A stretch of 64,000 nt of DNA from Taudactylus pleione (lineage: Eukaryota; Chordata; Amphibia; Anura; Myobatrachidae). The stretch covers positions 1,860,001-1,924,000 of the forward strand of contig JAUIMM010000002.1 of assembly GCA_031769625.1 (NCBI GenBank). The letters are read 5' to 3'. Below are positions 10,334 to 19,984 of this stretch, in pieces. The position numbers and the translations under genes are program-made. Every line of letters begins with the position of its first letter. Position 1 is the first letter of the stretch. The notes under the pieces were generated by a model, which was given only the letters and a program-made list of their open reading frames with translations, ran no database searches and was not told the origin of the DNA.

Positions 10334-10527
10334 GTGCACATAACACTATGCATCAGTCCCCACTGTACACATAACACTATACATCAGCCCCCACTGTACA
10401 CATAACACTATACATCAGTCCCCACTGTACACATAACACTATACATCAGCCCCCCCTGTACACATAACACTATACATCAGTGCCCACTGTACACATAACA
10501 CTATACATCAGTCCCCACTGTACACAT
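10334..10527. repeat. 31-bp minisatellite (central part)
   Basis: About six tandem copies of a unit built on CACTATACATCAGYCCCCAC plus TGTACACATAA. Fragments of the same array lie at about 9348-9395 and 12697-12800, separated by mobile-element insertions. Confidence 0.85.
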
Positions 10528-11600
10528 TATTATTATTATTATTATTATTATTATCCTTTATTTATATGGCGCCACAAGGGTTCCGCAGCGCCTTACATAG
10601 TACATAAACATAGTGCACAAACATAGTACATAGACATAGTACATAGACAGTTGAGCAGAACAAGAAAACAGTGTCATACAGTTTAAGACACTACAAGACA
10701 AGTACATGGTATATAAACATTGCTGCAACAGAAGCAGGATGGCAAAAGTCACGGGTTAGGTGCTTTTGAGTATAGAGCAGATAATATAAGTAAAGAAAGG
10801 ATAAGCACAAGAGGAAAGAGGGCCCTGCTCGTGAGAGCTTACATTCTAGAGGGGATGGGCAAACAGACAGGGGTGACACGGATGGGGTAGACAGTGAGCA
10901 TTGGACAGAGGGTTAGGATGACAGATGGCTGGATTCCTATTTTACAGTATGTGTGGAAGTCATTTGAATTAAGATTTATGCCACTGACATTCTACTTTAA
11001 GAGGCAGTTTTTGTAGGTGTCTGTGGAAAGCCATGGCTGTTATATCAGTTTACGTGAAGTCTGACAGGTAGCTGAAGCCACTTCATGAAGGGCTATTTAG
11101 AGAGTTTGGTTAACGTATAAACCAGCAGTCTCAAGTAAATGTAGAAATTGGTAAAAGTAGTTATTGTAAAGAGATGTTCAGATGTAAAATAATAAGTTGT
11201 GATCAAGTGTGAATTCTATAAGGCACATTTATTGATTTGGAGGGTGATGGGAGACATGTGAGGTTTGCAGGATATTTATTCCATAGTATATCCGCTGTCC
11301 GTGTGTGGGGCCTGGATTTGGTGATACGTCACCAGATAATAAAAGCAGAAGGATGGAGAAGTAGATATCGTTGTTGGTGTGTAAAAGTTTTTTATAGTGA
11401 CCCAATGATGCTGTAATAGTCAATTTTTGATGAAAAGAAATCTCATTAGTTTTTAGAAGAGGTGATTGACTCAATAGGGCGGCAGTGTGCCCAGAGAGGG
11501 GAGATGCAGGGAGAGTTAGGGATGTTATATCCTTAGAGAAAATACAAAGGAGGGAGTTGCAAAAAAGAAATGTGTAGTACATGGTGAGTTTTAGGTATGT
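10526..11600 (-). mobile_element. CR1/L2-like LINE, internally deleted
   Basis: On the minus strand the element ends in GCGCTGCGGAACCCTTGTGG, GCGCCATATAAATAAAGG and an (ATT)n tract at 10526-10554, a typical CR1/L2-like tail. The 3' UTR block AATGTAAGCTCTCACGAGCA GGGCCCTC is also typical. The 5' part (11229-11582) keeps a 2A-like peptide that marks the start of ORF2 in such LINEs. The endonuclease and reverse transcriptase regions are missing. Related 3' ends occur at 19757-19955, 35520-35590 and 53155-53345. Confidence 0.75.
11229..11582 (-). pseudogene. LINE ORF2 N-terminal remnant with 2A-like peptide
   Basis: A 117-residue open frame contains LLLLLSGDVSPNPGP, with GDVSPNPGP encoded at 11307-11333 on the minus strand. 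The DVxxNPGP form is the 2A ribosome-skipping motif; copies near the N terminus are documented for several non-LTR retrotransposon clades (CR1, L2, Rex1, Crack). The frame ends 25 residues later without endonuclease motifs. Function is inferred from family knowledge; the copy is a fossil. Confidence 0.7.
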
Positions 11601-11934
11601 TTTTTTTTTTTAGACAAATTTTAAAGTAATCAGTATCTTAATCTGAAATTACCTTAGATGTTGGTAAATGTTTGTTCAACTGTTTGATTAACTGTTATGT
11701 AATCACACTTTGTGCATTTAACACTTGGTGTTTTTAACCCCAGCTGCCCCTAGACTGAATATAAGGAGTGGTAACCCTTGATTAAGACAGGCTACAACTG
11801 ACTCAATTGGCTTGCTGATCAAAGGAGATAACTTGCTCTGAGTTGGAGCAAAAACCAGGCCAGATATATACCATAAACTATGCTTCACTGACCAATACAG
11901 ACTATACAGGAAGAGAAAAATAAAAAAAATCTAT
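11601..11934. other. No gene recognised
   Basis: AT-rich DNA between the LINE and the 80-bp array. No exon or recognisable repeat. Confidence 0.4.
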
Positions 11935-12698
11935 GCAAGATGAGACAGTCACATACATTTGAATCCACACACGATTGCAAACATGATGTTCTATGCAGAA
12001 TATCGGTGCAATAAGCAAGATGAGACAGTCACATACATTTGAATCCACACACAATTGCAAACATGACGTTCTATGCAGAATATCTGTGCAATAAGCAAGA
12101 TGAGACAGTCACATACATTTGAATCCACACACGATTGCAAACATGACGTTCTATGCAGAATATCGGTGCAATAAGCAAGATGAGACAGTCACATACATTT
12201 GAATCCACACACGATTGCAGACATGACGTTCTATGCAGAATATCGGTGCAATAAGCAAGATGAGACAGTCACATACATTTGAATCCACACACGATTGCAA
12301 ACATGACGTTCTATGCAGAATATCGGTGCACTAAGCCAGATGAGACAGTCACATACATGTGAATCCACACACGATTGCAAACATGACGTTCTATGCAGAA
12401 TATCGGTGCAATAAGCAAGATGAGACAGTCACATACATTTGAATCCACACACGATTGCAAACATGACGTTCTATGCAGAATATCGGTGCAATAAGCAAGA
12501 TGAGACAGTCACATACATTTGAATCCACACACGATTGCAAACATGACGTTCTATGCAGAATATCGGTGCAATAAGCAAGATGAGACAGTCACATACATTT
12601 GAATCCACACACGATTGCAAACATGACGTTCTATGCAGAATATCGGTGCAATAAGCAAGATGAGACAGTCACATACATTTGAATCCACACACGATTGC
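11935..12698. repeat. 80-bp tandem array, about 9.5 copies
   Basis: The unit begins GCAAGATGAGACAGTCACAT and includes CACACACGATTGCAAACATG and CAGAATATCGGTGCAATAA. The period is exactly 80 bp and copies differ at only a few bases, so the array is young or homogenised. It ends mid-unit at CGATTGCA, where the older 31-bp minisatellite resumes. Confidence 0.92.
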
Positions 12699-13212
12699 AC
12701 ATAACACTATACACCAGCCCCTACAAATCATAATGTACACCTGCCTCCCCTGTACACATAACACAATCTATACACATGCCCCCTGTATATATAGCACTAT
12801 ACATCTGTCACTACACCCACGCACCTTCCTGATGCTAGTATGTCATGCTTCCCTTTTCTCTTACCGGTCTCTGTGAGTTCACTTGGCATCAGCAGGAGCT
12901 AGCTAGGATCGGCCAGGTTGGTGCACGCACTCAATACAGCTAAGGTCTGGGCATGATGGCAGACAGCGCTGGGAGAAGGGAAGGCACTGACTACCACTGG
13001 ACTCCTCCTGTGCTTGTTTGGACTGCAGCACATCTTCCGTCAGGGACCCTGGTTTGCAGGGATATAAGAGGATGGACGAGACCAGCACAGAGCTCCCACT
13101 ACTGGCAGCTGTGTGACTGTATAATGAAAGGAGTCTGTGGCAGCCAGCAGCCTGCCTGTCCATGGAGTGCTGGACATGGGCAATGCATCTCGCTCTGTAC
13201 AACGGCACCAGC
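12699..13212. other. Minisatellite remnant, then no gene recognised
   Basis: Bases 12699-12800 hold degenerate copies of the CACTATACA/CCCCTGTACACATAACAC minisatellite. The remainder up to the DIRS relic shows no gene. Confidence 0.5.
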
Positions 13213-14635
13213 TGCACCACCCTAGTTATGGCCCTAGGTTTCCTAGTGCATAACATAGTATGGGCCAAAGCATTCAAGAAACCCATGGCTTCAGAAGTGC
13301 TGCCTCAACAGCCACCCCATCAAAGCCAGTCAATGAAGATCCTGATGGAGAAAAATTCCTTGCAAGAGGAGATCTGACATTAGGGGAGGCCGCCAAGGAG
13401 GTGCCACCAACATGCATCTGAGGACGGCGTACCACACCCTGGATGGCCAATATGGAGTGATTAGGATGATGAACCCATCCTCTAGTTTCAGCTTGTGGAT
13501 GATCCGAGGCAGTAAGGACATTGGAGGAAAGGGATAAATCAATGGGAAGATCTAGGGAACTGACAGTGCAACCAGTAGAAAAACACTCTGGTTTCAGATC
13601 CTGTAACACTAGTGGGGGAGCTTGGGATTCAGATGGGACATAAACATGTCTATGGACAGGTGGACCCAACAGTCCATGAGCTGTTGTACATCTTGATGAC
13701 TGAGATAGTCGGCCTTCCAATTTTCGATCGCTGGAATGTAGACTGCTGACTGTCACGACCAGGGTTTCTCGGCATGGTGGTCGACGGGTAATACCTGTGT
13801 GGTCACTGTAGCGGGGGGGTGTCTGGCGGTGGCGCTTGTGCTTGGCGAGGGGCATTGGCTGCGCGTGGTTCTGTGCGGGCACATTGTCACTCTGGCTGGA
13901 GATTCCTGGCGGTGCTTCCGTTCCGCTCGGCATGGGCACCGCCATCTTGTCTCTGGCCATGTGATTCAGTTGTCCAATCCTGGTGGGTCATGTGCTCTCT
14001 CCAGCCAGTCATGGCGTGGCACTTGGTATTTAGGAAGGTCCAGAGCCTTCCTTCTTTGCCAGTGCAATGTGTTTCTCAGCAGCAGCTGAGAGAAATGCTA
14101 CCTAGCCTGTTACCCTGCCTGCTCCAACGACTGGACTTTCCCTGCACCCTCCATTTACCTTCCCCCTGCCTGAGTACCTGAGTCTGCTGTCACCCTGCAC
14201 TTTGCCTCCACTTACACTCTGCTGGACTCACTTCAGCCTGCAAATTCACTTCAACCTGCAAATTCACTTCAGCCTGCAATTCATTTCAGCCTCACCACAC
14301 CTGCATACTGGACTGTTTCTGCCTGTCACTATCTGGACATTCTCCCATTTGCTTCACTACAGTTCTCAAGTGCACTTCAGTGCTATACCTGGACTATTTC
14401 TTTTGCCATATCCATGTCTACTAAGTCACTCATTAAAAGTTCCACACTTTCATTTAAATCTGCTCCTGTCACCACCCTGGGTCCACAACAAAACCAGAAC
14501 CTCACACTGACAGAGTTGGGCGAAACCGTTCTGCCCATCTGAGAATTCTGCTAATTTCTTCCATGACTTGAAGGCTCCTTGTGCCTCCTTGATGATTTAT
14601 GTAGGTGATGGCTCTGGCTTTGTCTGAGCAGACTT
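13213..14635 (-). pseudogene. DIRS-type retroelement relic (RT/RNase H end and YR start)
   Basis: Minus-strand translation matches the DIRS element at 57013-62818. Bases 14635-14512 encode AITYINHQGGTRS and SRILRWAERFRP, matching AYINRQGGTRS and SRILVWAEHNLP. After a 756-bp solo LTR the match resumes with SAVYIPAIENWKADYLSHQD, then PPMSLLPRIIHKLKLE. It ends with GFLNALAHTMLCTRKP, which matches the start of the tyrosine recombinase. Several stops and frameshifts make it a fossil. It shows that the family was active here more than once. Confidence 0.8.
13751..14506. mobile_element. Solo LTR (756 bp) with 5-bp target duplication
   Basis: It begins TGTCACGACCAGGG and ends CAGAACCTCACA, the TG...CA ends of an LTR. 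The 5-bp sequence CTGAC flanks both sides (13746-13750 and 14507-14511), and DIRS sequence is continuous across the site once the LTR is removed. It contains a pyrimidine-rich stretch and an ATTAAA near 14432. No internal domain is present, so it arose by LTR-LTR recombination. The family (probably Ty3/Gypsy-like) cannot be fixed without coding sequence. Confidence 0.8.
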
Positions 14636-14636
14636 T

Positions 14637-14840
14637 TGGCCTGATTCAGACCCGCTTGCGAGTGCACATGTGGTGTGGTGGGCCATTGCGCACATGTGGC
14701 GTGCGCGAGCCTTGGAGCGAGTGAGAACTTCACTCGCTCCGGGGCTCGCTACAAGACGTGGCGGCTGTTGATGTTGATTGACAGCTCGCCCCATTTTGTA
14801 GGCGGGTCGGGGGGGGGTGGCTGGACAAATGGAGGCGTTC
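14637..14840. mobile_element. CpG-rich Harbinger-like MITE, partial
   Basis: It starts GGCCTGATTCAGACCCGCTT as in the complete copies and contains GACAGCTCGCCCC and GGCGGGTCGGGG blocks. The right end is lost at the following minisatellite. Confidence 0.6.
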
Positions 14841-15480
14841 CCTGTAGTGGTGCCCATTTTGCAATGCCCCCTGTAGTGGTGCCCATTATGCAGTTCCCCT
14901 TGTACTAGAGCCCCTTATGCAATGCCCCCTGTAGTTGTGCCCCTTATGCAATGCCCCCTGTAGTTGTGCCCATTATGCAATGCCCCAGTGGTTGTGCCCC
15001 TTATGCCATGCCCCCAGTAGTTGTGCCCCTTATAAATTGCCCCCAGTAGCTGTGTCCCTTATGCAATGCCCCCTGTATTCGAGCCCATTATACAATTCTC
15101 CCTCTATTAGAGCCCCTTATGCAGTGCCCCTATAGTTGTGCCCATTATGCAGTTCCCCTTGTTCTAGAGCCCCCAATTCCTCTTATGCAATGCCCCCTGT
15201 AGTTGTTTGTGCATCTTATGCAATGCCCCGTTTATTTGTGCCCCTTATGCAATATAGTTGTGCCCCTTATGCAATGCCCCCAGTAGTTTTGCCAGTTATG
15301 CAATGTCCCTGTATTAGAGCCCCTTATGCAGTGCCCCTGTATTAGAGCCCCTTATGCAGTGCCCCTGTAGTTGTGCCCATTATGCAGTTCCTTTTGTAAT
15401 AGAGCCCCTTATGCAGTGCCCCCAGTTGTGCCAATTATGCAGTGCCCCCAGTAATGCCCCTAGTAGTGCCCCTTATGCTT
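14841..15480. repeat. Minisatellite, about 28-30 bp unit
   Basis: About 20 units built on TTATGCAATGCCCCCTGTAG plus TTGTGCCCC, with a TATTAGAGCCCC variant. Length variation and substitutions are frequent. ORFs rich in MCPLCNAP-like repeats are artefacts of it. Confidence 0.88.
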
Positions 15481-16305
15481 TGCCCCCAATACTGGTGCTC
15501 CCTCCTAGGCCCCACTCCCCTGTGCAGTACTTATCCCTCTTCACGCTGGGCACCACTCCACGCCATCAGCGCTCCTGCTTTCACTCCCATAGACGCTGTC
15601 ACCGACTGGATCTAACTAGATCCAACAGGCACGCAGGCTCCTCATATCGCGGGTGATGTCATGACATCACCTGCGCACTGCATCGCTGGGAATGCTAGCC
15701 TCTGAGGCTTCTTTAGTCTCTGATCGCTTCAGAGAGCAGCATTCCCAGTTACTGCAACAAGTTGGTCACTATCTATCTGCGGGAGCTCCGCAAGCTACCG
15801 ATGTATCGCGATCAACGTTTTGGCAGGCACTGCCCTAATGCCCAACGCTATCCCTCCCCCTAACCCCGCTGCTTATGTTCGGGATTCCGGTGGTCGGGAT
15901 TCCGGCGACGACATTCTGATGCCGGAATCTCTGTGGTCGGGATATTAACCGCATCCCCATCATAGACATTGTTATTATTGTGCTGGCAGCCTCAGTGCTG
16001 TCCCCTCAGGTGCTAACGTCCTAGACAGCTGCCTAATGGTAGTGCCTGCCCTGTACACAATCCATATTAATGCTAATTCCGTCTGTGAAGTCACCAGGAA
16101 CCAGTGCCTTATACCTCTGTGATGTTACTGGTAAATTAAAAATTGTTTTATCATGAATATACAGTGGTTAGCACAGCACTGGGGTCATGGACTATATTGA
16201 CAAGGACTCTATATGTGTGTAGTTTATATGTTCTCCCCATGTTTTTGCAGTTTAGAGTGTTTGTGGGATGGGAAATGTAGACCGTACGATCCCCAGGGAT
16301 TAAGC
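15481..16305. other. No gene recognised
   Basis: Bases about 15840-15955 contain GGGATTCCGGTGGTCGGGAT and CCGGCGACGACATTC, a MITE-like GC-rich end. The rest is unassigned intergenic DNA. Confidence 0.35.
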
Positions 16306-16625
16306 CAGTGGTTCATAAACTGTGATCCGTGGCACCCTGGGGTGCCTCAGGACACTTGCAGGGGTGCCTCAGGTTGGTGGTCCAGCACCAAATCAAATTA
16401 TTTATGGTCAATGTAATGTAATAATTGACTAAACAGAAGTGCAAACCTGTCCACCACCACATACCTGAACCTAAGGATGACAGGTCAGCACAATTTACTT
16501 CACTTTACTACATTACTACATTTTTTTTCTGATTTTCTCAATGACAAACTTTTGGCTTATGGGTGCCGTGAAAACACTGCTAATACTCTAGGGCACCGTG
16601 GTTCAAAACAATTTGGGAACCACTG
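16306..16625. mobile_element. hAT-type MITE
   Basis: The termini CAGTGGTTCATAAACTGTG and TTTGGGAACCACTG are inverted repeats. The flanks GATTAAGC (16298-16305) and GCTTAAGC (16626-16633) match at 7 of 8 positions, an 8-bp hAT duplication. Internally, GGCACCCTGGGGTGCC is a small palindrome. Non-coding. Confidence 0.75.
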
Positions 16626-17868
16626 GCTTAAGCACATCTTGTTGTAAGGGAAAGGCAACTTGCTAAAGGTGAAGAGCTCAAGTTCTAAACGTTTTATTAT
16701 CTCTCTACTGCTACTGCCCTAAGATAAACCTTGATGAGATCTAATAATAATGTTACGTAACAAGAATACAATAAAATAAGGATAGAATAAAATTCAATTG
16801 TGAAATGTAATGAATTGAAACCACTAAAATCACCAATGATGTTAATTAAAGATGTTTATTTAATGAGTGGCCGATGGTGTTATTGGACAATGCAGCAAGA
16901 TGACGGCCTCAGCCCAAGCGGATCTTTTCATCACCTTCTATGGGCACATTCCAGATGGATGACAGAAACTGCGCTACAACCAGCTGTAGTCTTGATCTAA
17001 AGGGAATTCAATAAAATTTTCGGTAATCAAATCATAGGAATAATTAAACATTTAACAATAGTGAGAATACTCTAAGAGTATAACAGCAATGACAGGGAAA
17101 TTGTAGCCAGAATACAATTCCCAAAGAATTCTAAGGAAAAGTATATAATGACAAAGTGTAATGACAAAGTGTAACCAATCATAGTTTCAGTCATGTAAAA
17201 AGGTAGTTTTTTAACCCAACTCTTAATTTGTAATCCAATGGGATTGTGTTATACAGTATATGGAATCCACAGGAAAGTATGGGATGTTCTTAATTTAATG
17301 TAGGCAAATACATTTAAAATATTTTTATCTACAGGAAAATCTTTTTAATTGGTAGTCAAATGTATTTTTTTCTTCATGTAAATTATTGGTACTCTTCCTA
17401 ATGTGTAATCTACAAAAAAAAAATCAATGGAAGACACATACAGTTCCGCTCAGCCAATTACAAGTGGTTTCTTACACTAGCTGTTGTGATTGGTAGACTG
17501 TGAGATGAGTCATGGGGATTCTTTGCTTTAACATCAGTACAGATTAACTGAATCTCTGCTGACATAGGAAATATATAATTAGCAATGCTAAGAGGCTCCA
17601 TTCCTGTCAATGTCCCATTCATTTGAATTTCCTATGATTTCAATAGAGTTGGAATAAATGGGCCACTGGAATGCCCATTGACAGGAATGGGAAAAATACA
17701 GCACAATGTTGGTATAACCAATGGCATATACAGCATGGAGGCAGGGTAAAGGAATATCTACCGAGACTCTTGATTTATTGTTCCACCCCCACTGATGAAT
17801 TGGAATAAAGTGTAGATGATAGACTAATAACCCATCTTTGAAGCCTATTTAATACACTAGTAGATTGG

Positions 17869-18003
17869 GGTGCTTGTAAAGGGTGGGGTTGAATCTCTAT
17901 TATCATGTAGGATTTAAGTATTTTTGTTGCTTTTGCTACAGTGTGCTGGAGGGCAAATCCCTTTTTTTCTGTGTTCAATGTAAACCCCACCCTTTACAAG
18001 CAC
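17869..18003. repeat. Hairpin segment with 22-bp arms
   Basis: GGTGCTTGTAAAGGGTGGGG (17869-17888) is the reverse complement of CCCCACCCTTTACAAGCACC (about 17984-18003), enclosing AATCTCTATTATCATGTAGG and a CTACAGTGTGCTGGAGGGC stretch. The right half is duplicated at 18618-18779. It lies within copy A of the long dispersed repeat and may be a small nested MITE. Confidence 0.6.
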
Positions 18004-18776
18004 CTGTGCTATGTCATTAAGCTGTTATGAGCAACCACCATACTTTTTGTTTGCAGTCTTGAGAGGTATGAAGGGAGTCAGCATTGGGAGGATGTGCTGG
18101 TCCTTACAGCGCCATGTGGAGGTTTCTGGGGTACCTCCAAGGTGAGTCAGCTCTCAGCTTATACATGTGCTGTTATTATGCAGTACACCAATTTGTAATT
18201 ATATGACCCAGAGTGGGTGCTACCATTATGTAGCAATAATTATTTTGGGGTGAGCGTTTGGGAGTGGGGCCCCCGGAGTTGTTCTGGCTAGACCTTTTTC
18301 AGGGCATCACCACTTAAATCACATAGATATTTTTTATCACTTTTCTAATTGTTTGTTTATTATTTATGTCATTTTAATTCTTTCACATTTCATTAACACT
18401 TATTGATATATCTTTACACATCTATCCTTTACACTTCACTATCACCTTTTTTCCCCTTTTCGTGTGATGCCCTGGGGATGGTCCTTGGCTGGAATTTTTT
18501 GGGGTACCTTGCTTCTCGGATGTGAACCCCTTAATGTTAGGGATGCAGTTATAGAGGAGCCTTGACGATGGCCTGGCGCTTATTCATATATTTGCAAATG
18601 TATGTAACTAATACCTCTGAATCTCTATTATCATGTAGGATTTAAGTATTTTTTGTTGATTTTGCTACAGTGTGCTGGAGGGCAAATCCCTTTTTTTCTG
18701 TGTTCAGTGTAAACCCCGCCCTTTACAAGCACCTGTGCTATGTCATTAAGCTGATATGAGAAACCACCATACTTTT

Positions 18777-19110
18777 TGTTAGTATACTGGCCACCAGATT
18801 GGGGTCTGCTTAGTATTCTGGCCACCAGATTGGGGTTTGCTTACTATACTGGCCACCAGATTGGGGTCTGCTTAGTATACTGGCCACCAGATTGGGGTCT
18901 ACTTAGTATACTGGCCACCAGATTGGGGATTGCTTAGTATTCTGCCCACCAGATTGGGGTCTGCTTAGTATTCTGGCCCCCAGATTGGGGTCTGCTTAGT
19001 ATACTGGCCACCAGATTGAGGTCTGCTTAGTACACTGGCCACCAGATTGGGATCTGCTTAGTATACTGGCCACCAGATTGGGGTCTGCTTAGTATACTGG
19101 CCACCAGATT
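18777..19110. repeat. 31-bp minisatellite in dispersed repeat copy A
   Basis: Ten to eleven copies of AGTATACTGGCCACCAGATT plus GGGGTCTGCTT. The same repeat, with fewer units, occurs at the same relative place in copy B (30040-30200), so the array is part of the element. Confidence 0.88.
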
Positions 19111-19417
19111 GGATTCCTTATACATGCAGATATTCTCCACCTTGGGATAACTTGTTTGGACACAGGACTTTTTTTTACAAATTGAGAATATAAATGTTGC
19201 TCTGCTGATATGACAGGAGAACAGGACTGAGGACTAGTGAGCTCATCACTATATCTGGAGGTTCTCCTGAGTATTTGGGACACTATCCCTAATAGACTTT
19301 GCTCTATAAAACTGTCTATTAAACCCCATGGAGTGTCTGTGTGGATATGGTGTACTCATCTACATATTATATAACTTCACCTGTGTGTTATTATTGTTAT
19401 AGATATACTAAGATCTG

Positions 19418-19984
19418 CTAAATATATATGATTTGTATAGGAAAGGGTCCTAGACTGCACACCCTGAATATATATAATGGGAGGTGCTACCTGTTGAGAC
19501 TATTAATGCAGGCACAGAAAAAGACAAATCACAGGTGCACAACTCCAAATTACAAATTATAAATAAATACATTATGCAATAACATTTTGCAATAAATAAA
19601 TAGAGGTTTTTAGCATAATCATGGCAAAGGTTATGAGCCTACCCACCATATCCAGGTAACTTCTGTAGGGTAGGTCCCTAACATACTAGGGTTCAAATCC
19701 AGAGCGCAGGACACCCCCCAAACCAGCTCAGCTGAGCCACCGCAGGGCATTGCTCTAATTGTTATTATTATTATTATAATTTTTTTATATGGTGCCACAA
19801 GTGTTCCGCAGCGCCTTACAAAGTACATAGACAAATAAGTAATGAGAAAGGTGAAGTGTAAAGTAAGATAGGTAAGATCAGCTATGGCTGCATATATAGG
19901 ATAGAGAAGTGAAAATACAAATATAATAAACAGTAAAAGTGTTAAAATGTGCAAAAAAGGAAAAATATGTTAGAATGCGATGTA
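19418..19984. other. Short LINE tail on the minus strand; otherwise unassigned
   Basis: At about 19757-19955 the minus strand reads GCGCTGCGGAACACTTGTGG then CACCATATAAAAAAAT and an (ATT)n tract, a CR1/L2-like 3' tail. A B-box-like GGTTCAAATCC near 19691 has no matching A box. The rest shows no gene. Confidence 0.5.

Larger units (their letters stand above)
16661..19417. repeat. Long dispersed repeat, copy A
   Basis: The sequence from TGCTAAAGGTGAAGAGCTCA to TATACTAAGATCTG is shared with copy B at 28691-30464, mostly at high identity. Shared landmarks are GATGACGGCCTCAGCCCAAG, CACATTCCAGATGGATGACA and the GGCCACCAGATTGGGG minisatellite. Copy A has about 900 bp more, including a hairpin duplication. 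It has no ORF. The TG start, TATAAAA near the end and AT-rich body could fit an LTR or a non-autonomous DNA element; the class is not settled. Confidence 0.7.

Noticed and set aside
11935..12698. CRISPR-like array of regular repeats
   Set aside because: The units are contiguous 80-bp tandem copies without unique spacers, in a vertebrate genome.
12903..13286. 127-residue minus-strand ORF as a gene
   Set aside because: Only its first 25 residues match the DIRS recombinase; the rest is unrelated flank.
19685..19705. tRNA or tRNA-derived SINE from a GGTTCAAATCC box
   Set aside because: No A box at the right distance and no acceptor-stem pairing; the same holds for the minus-strand box near 38570.
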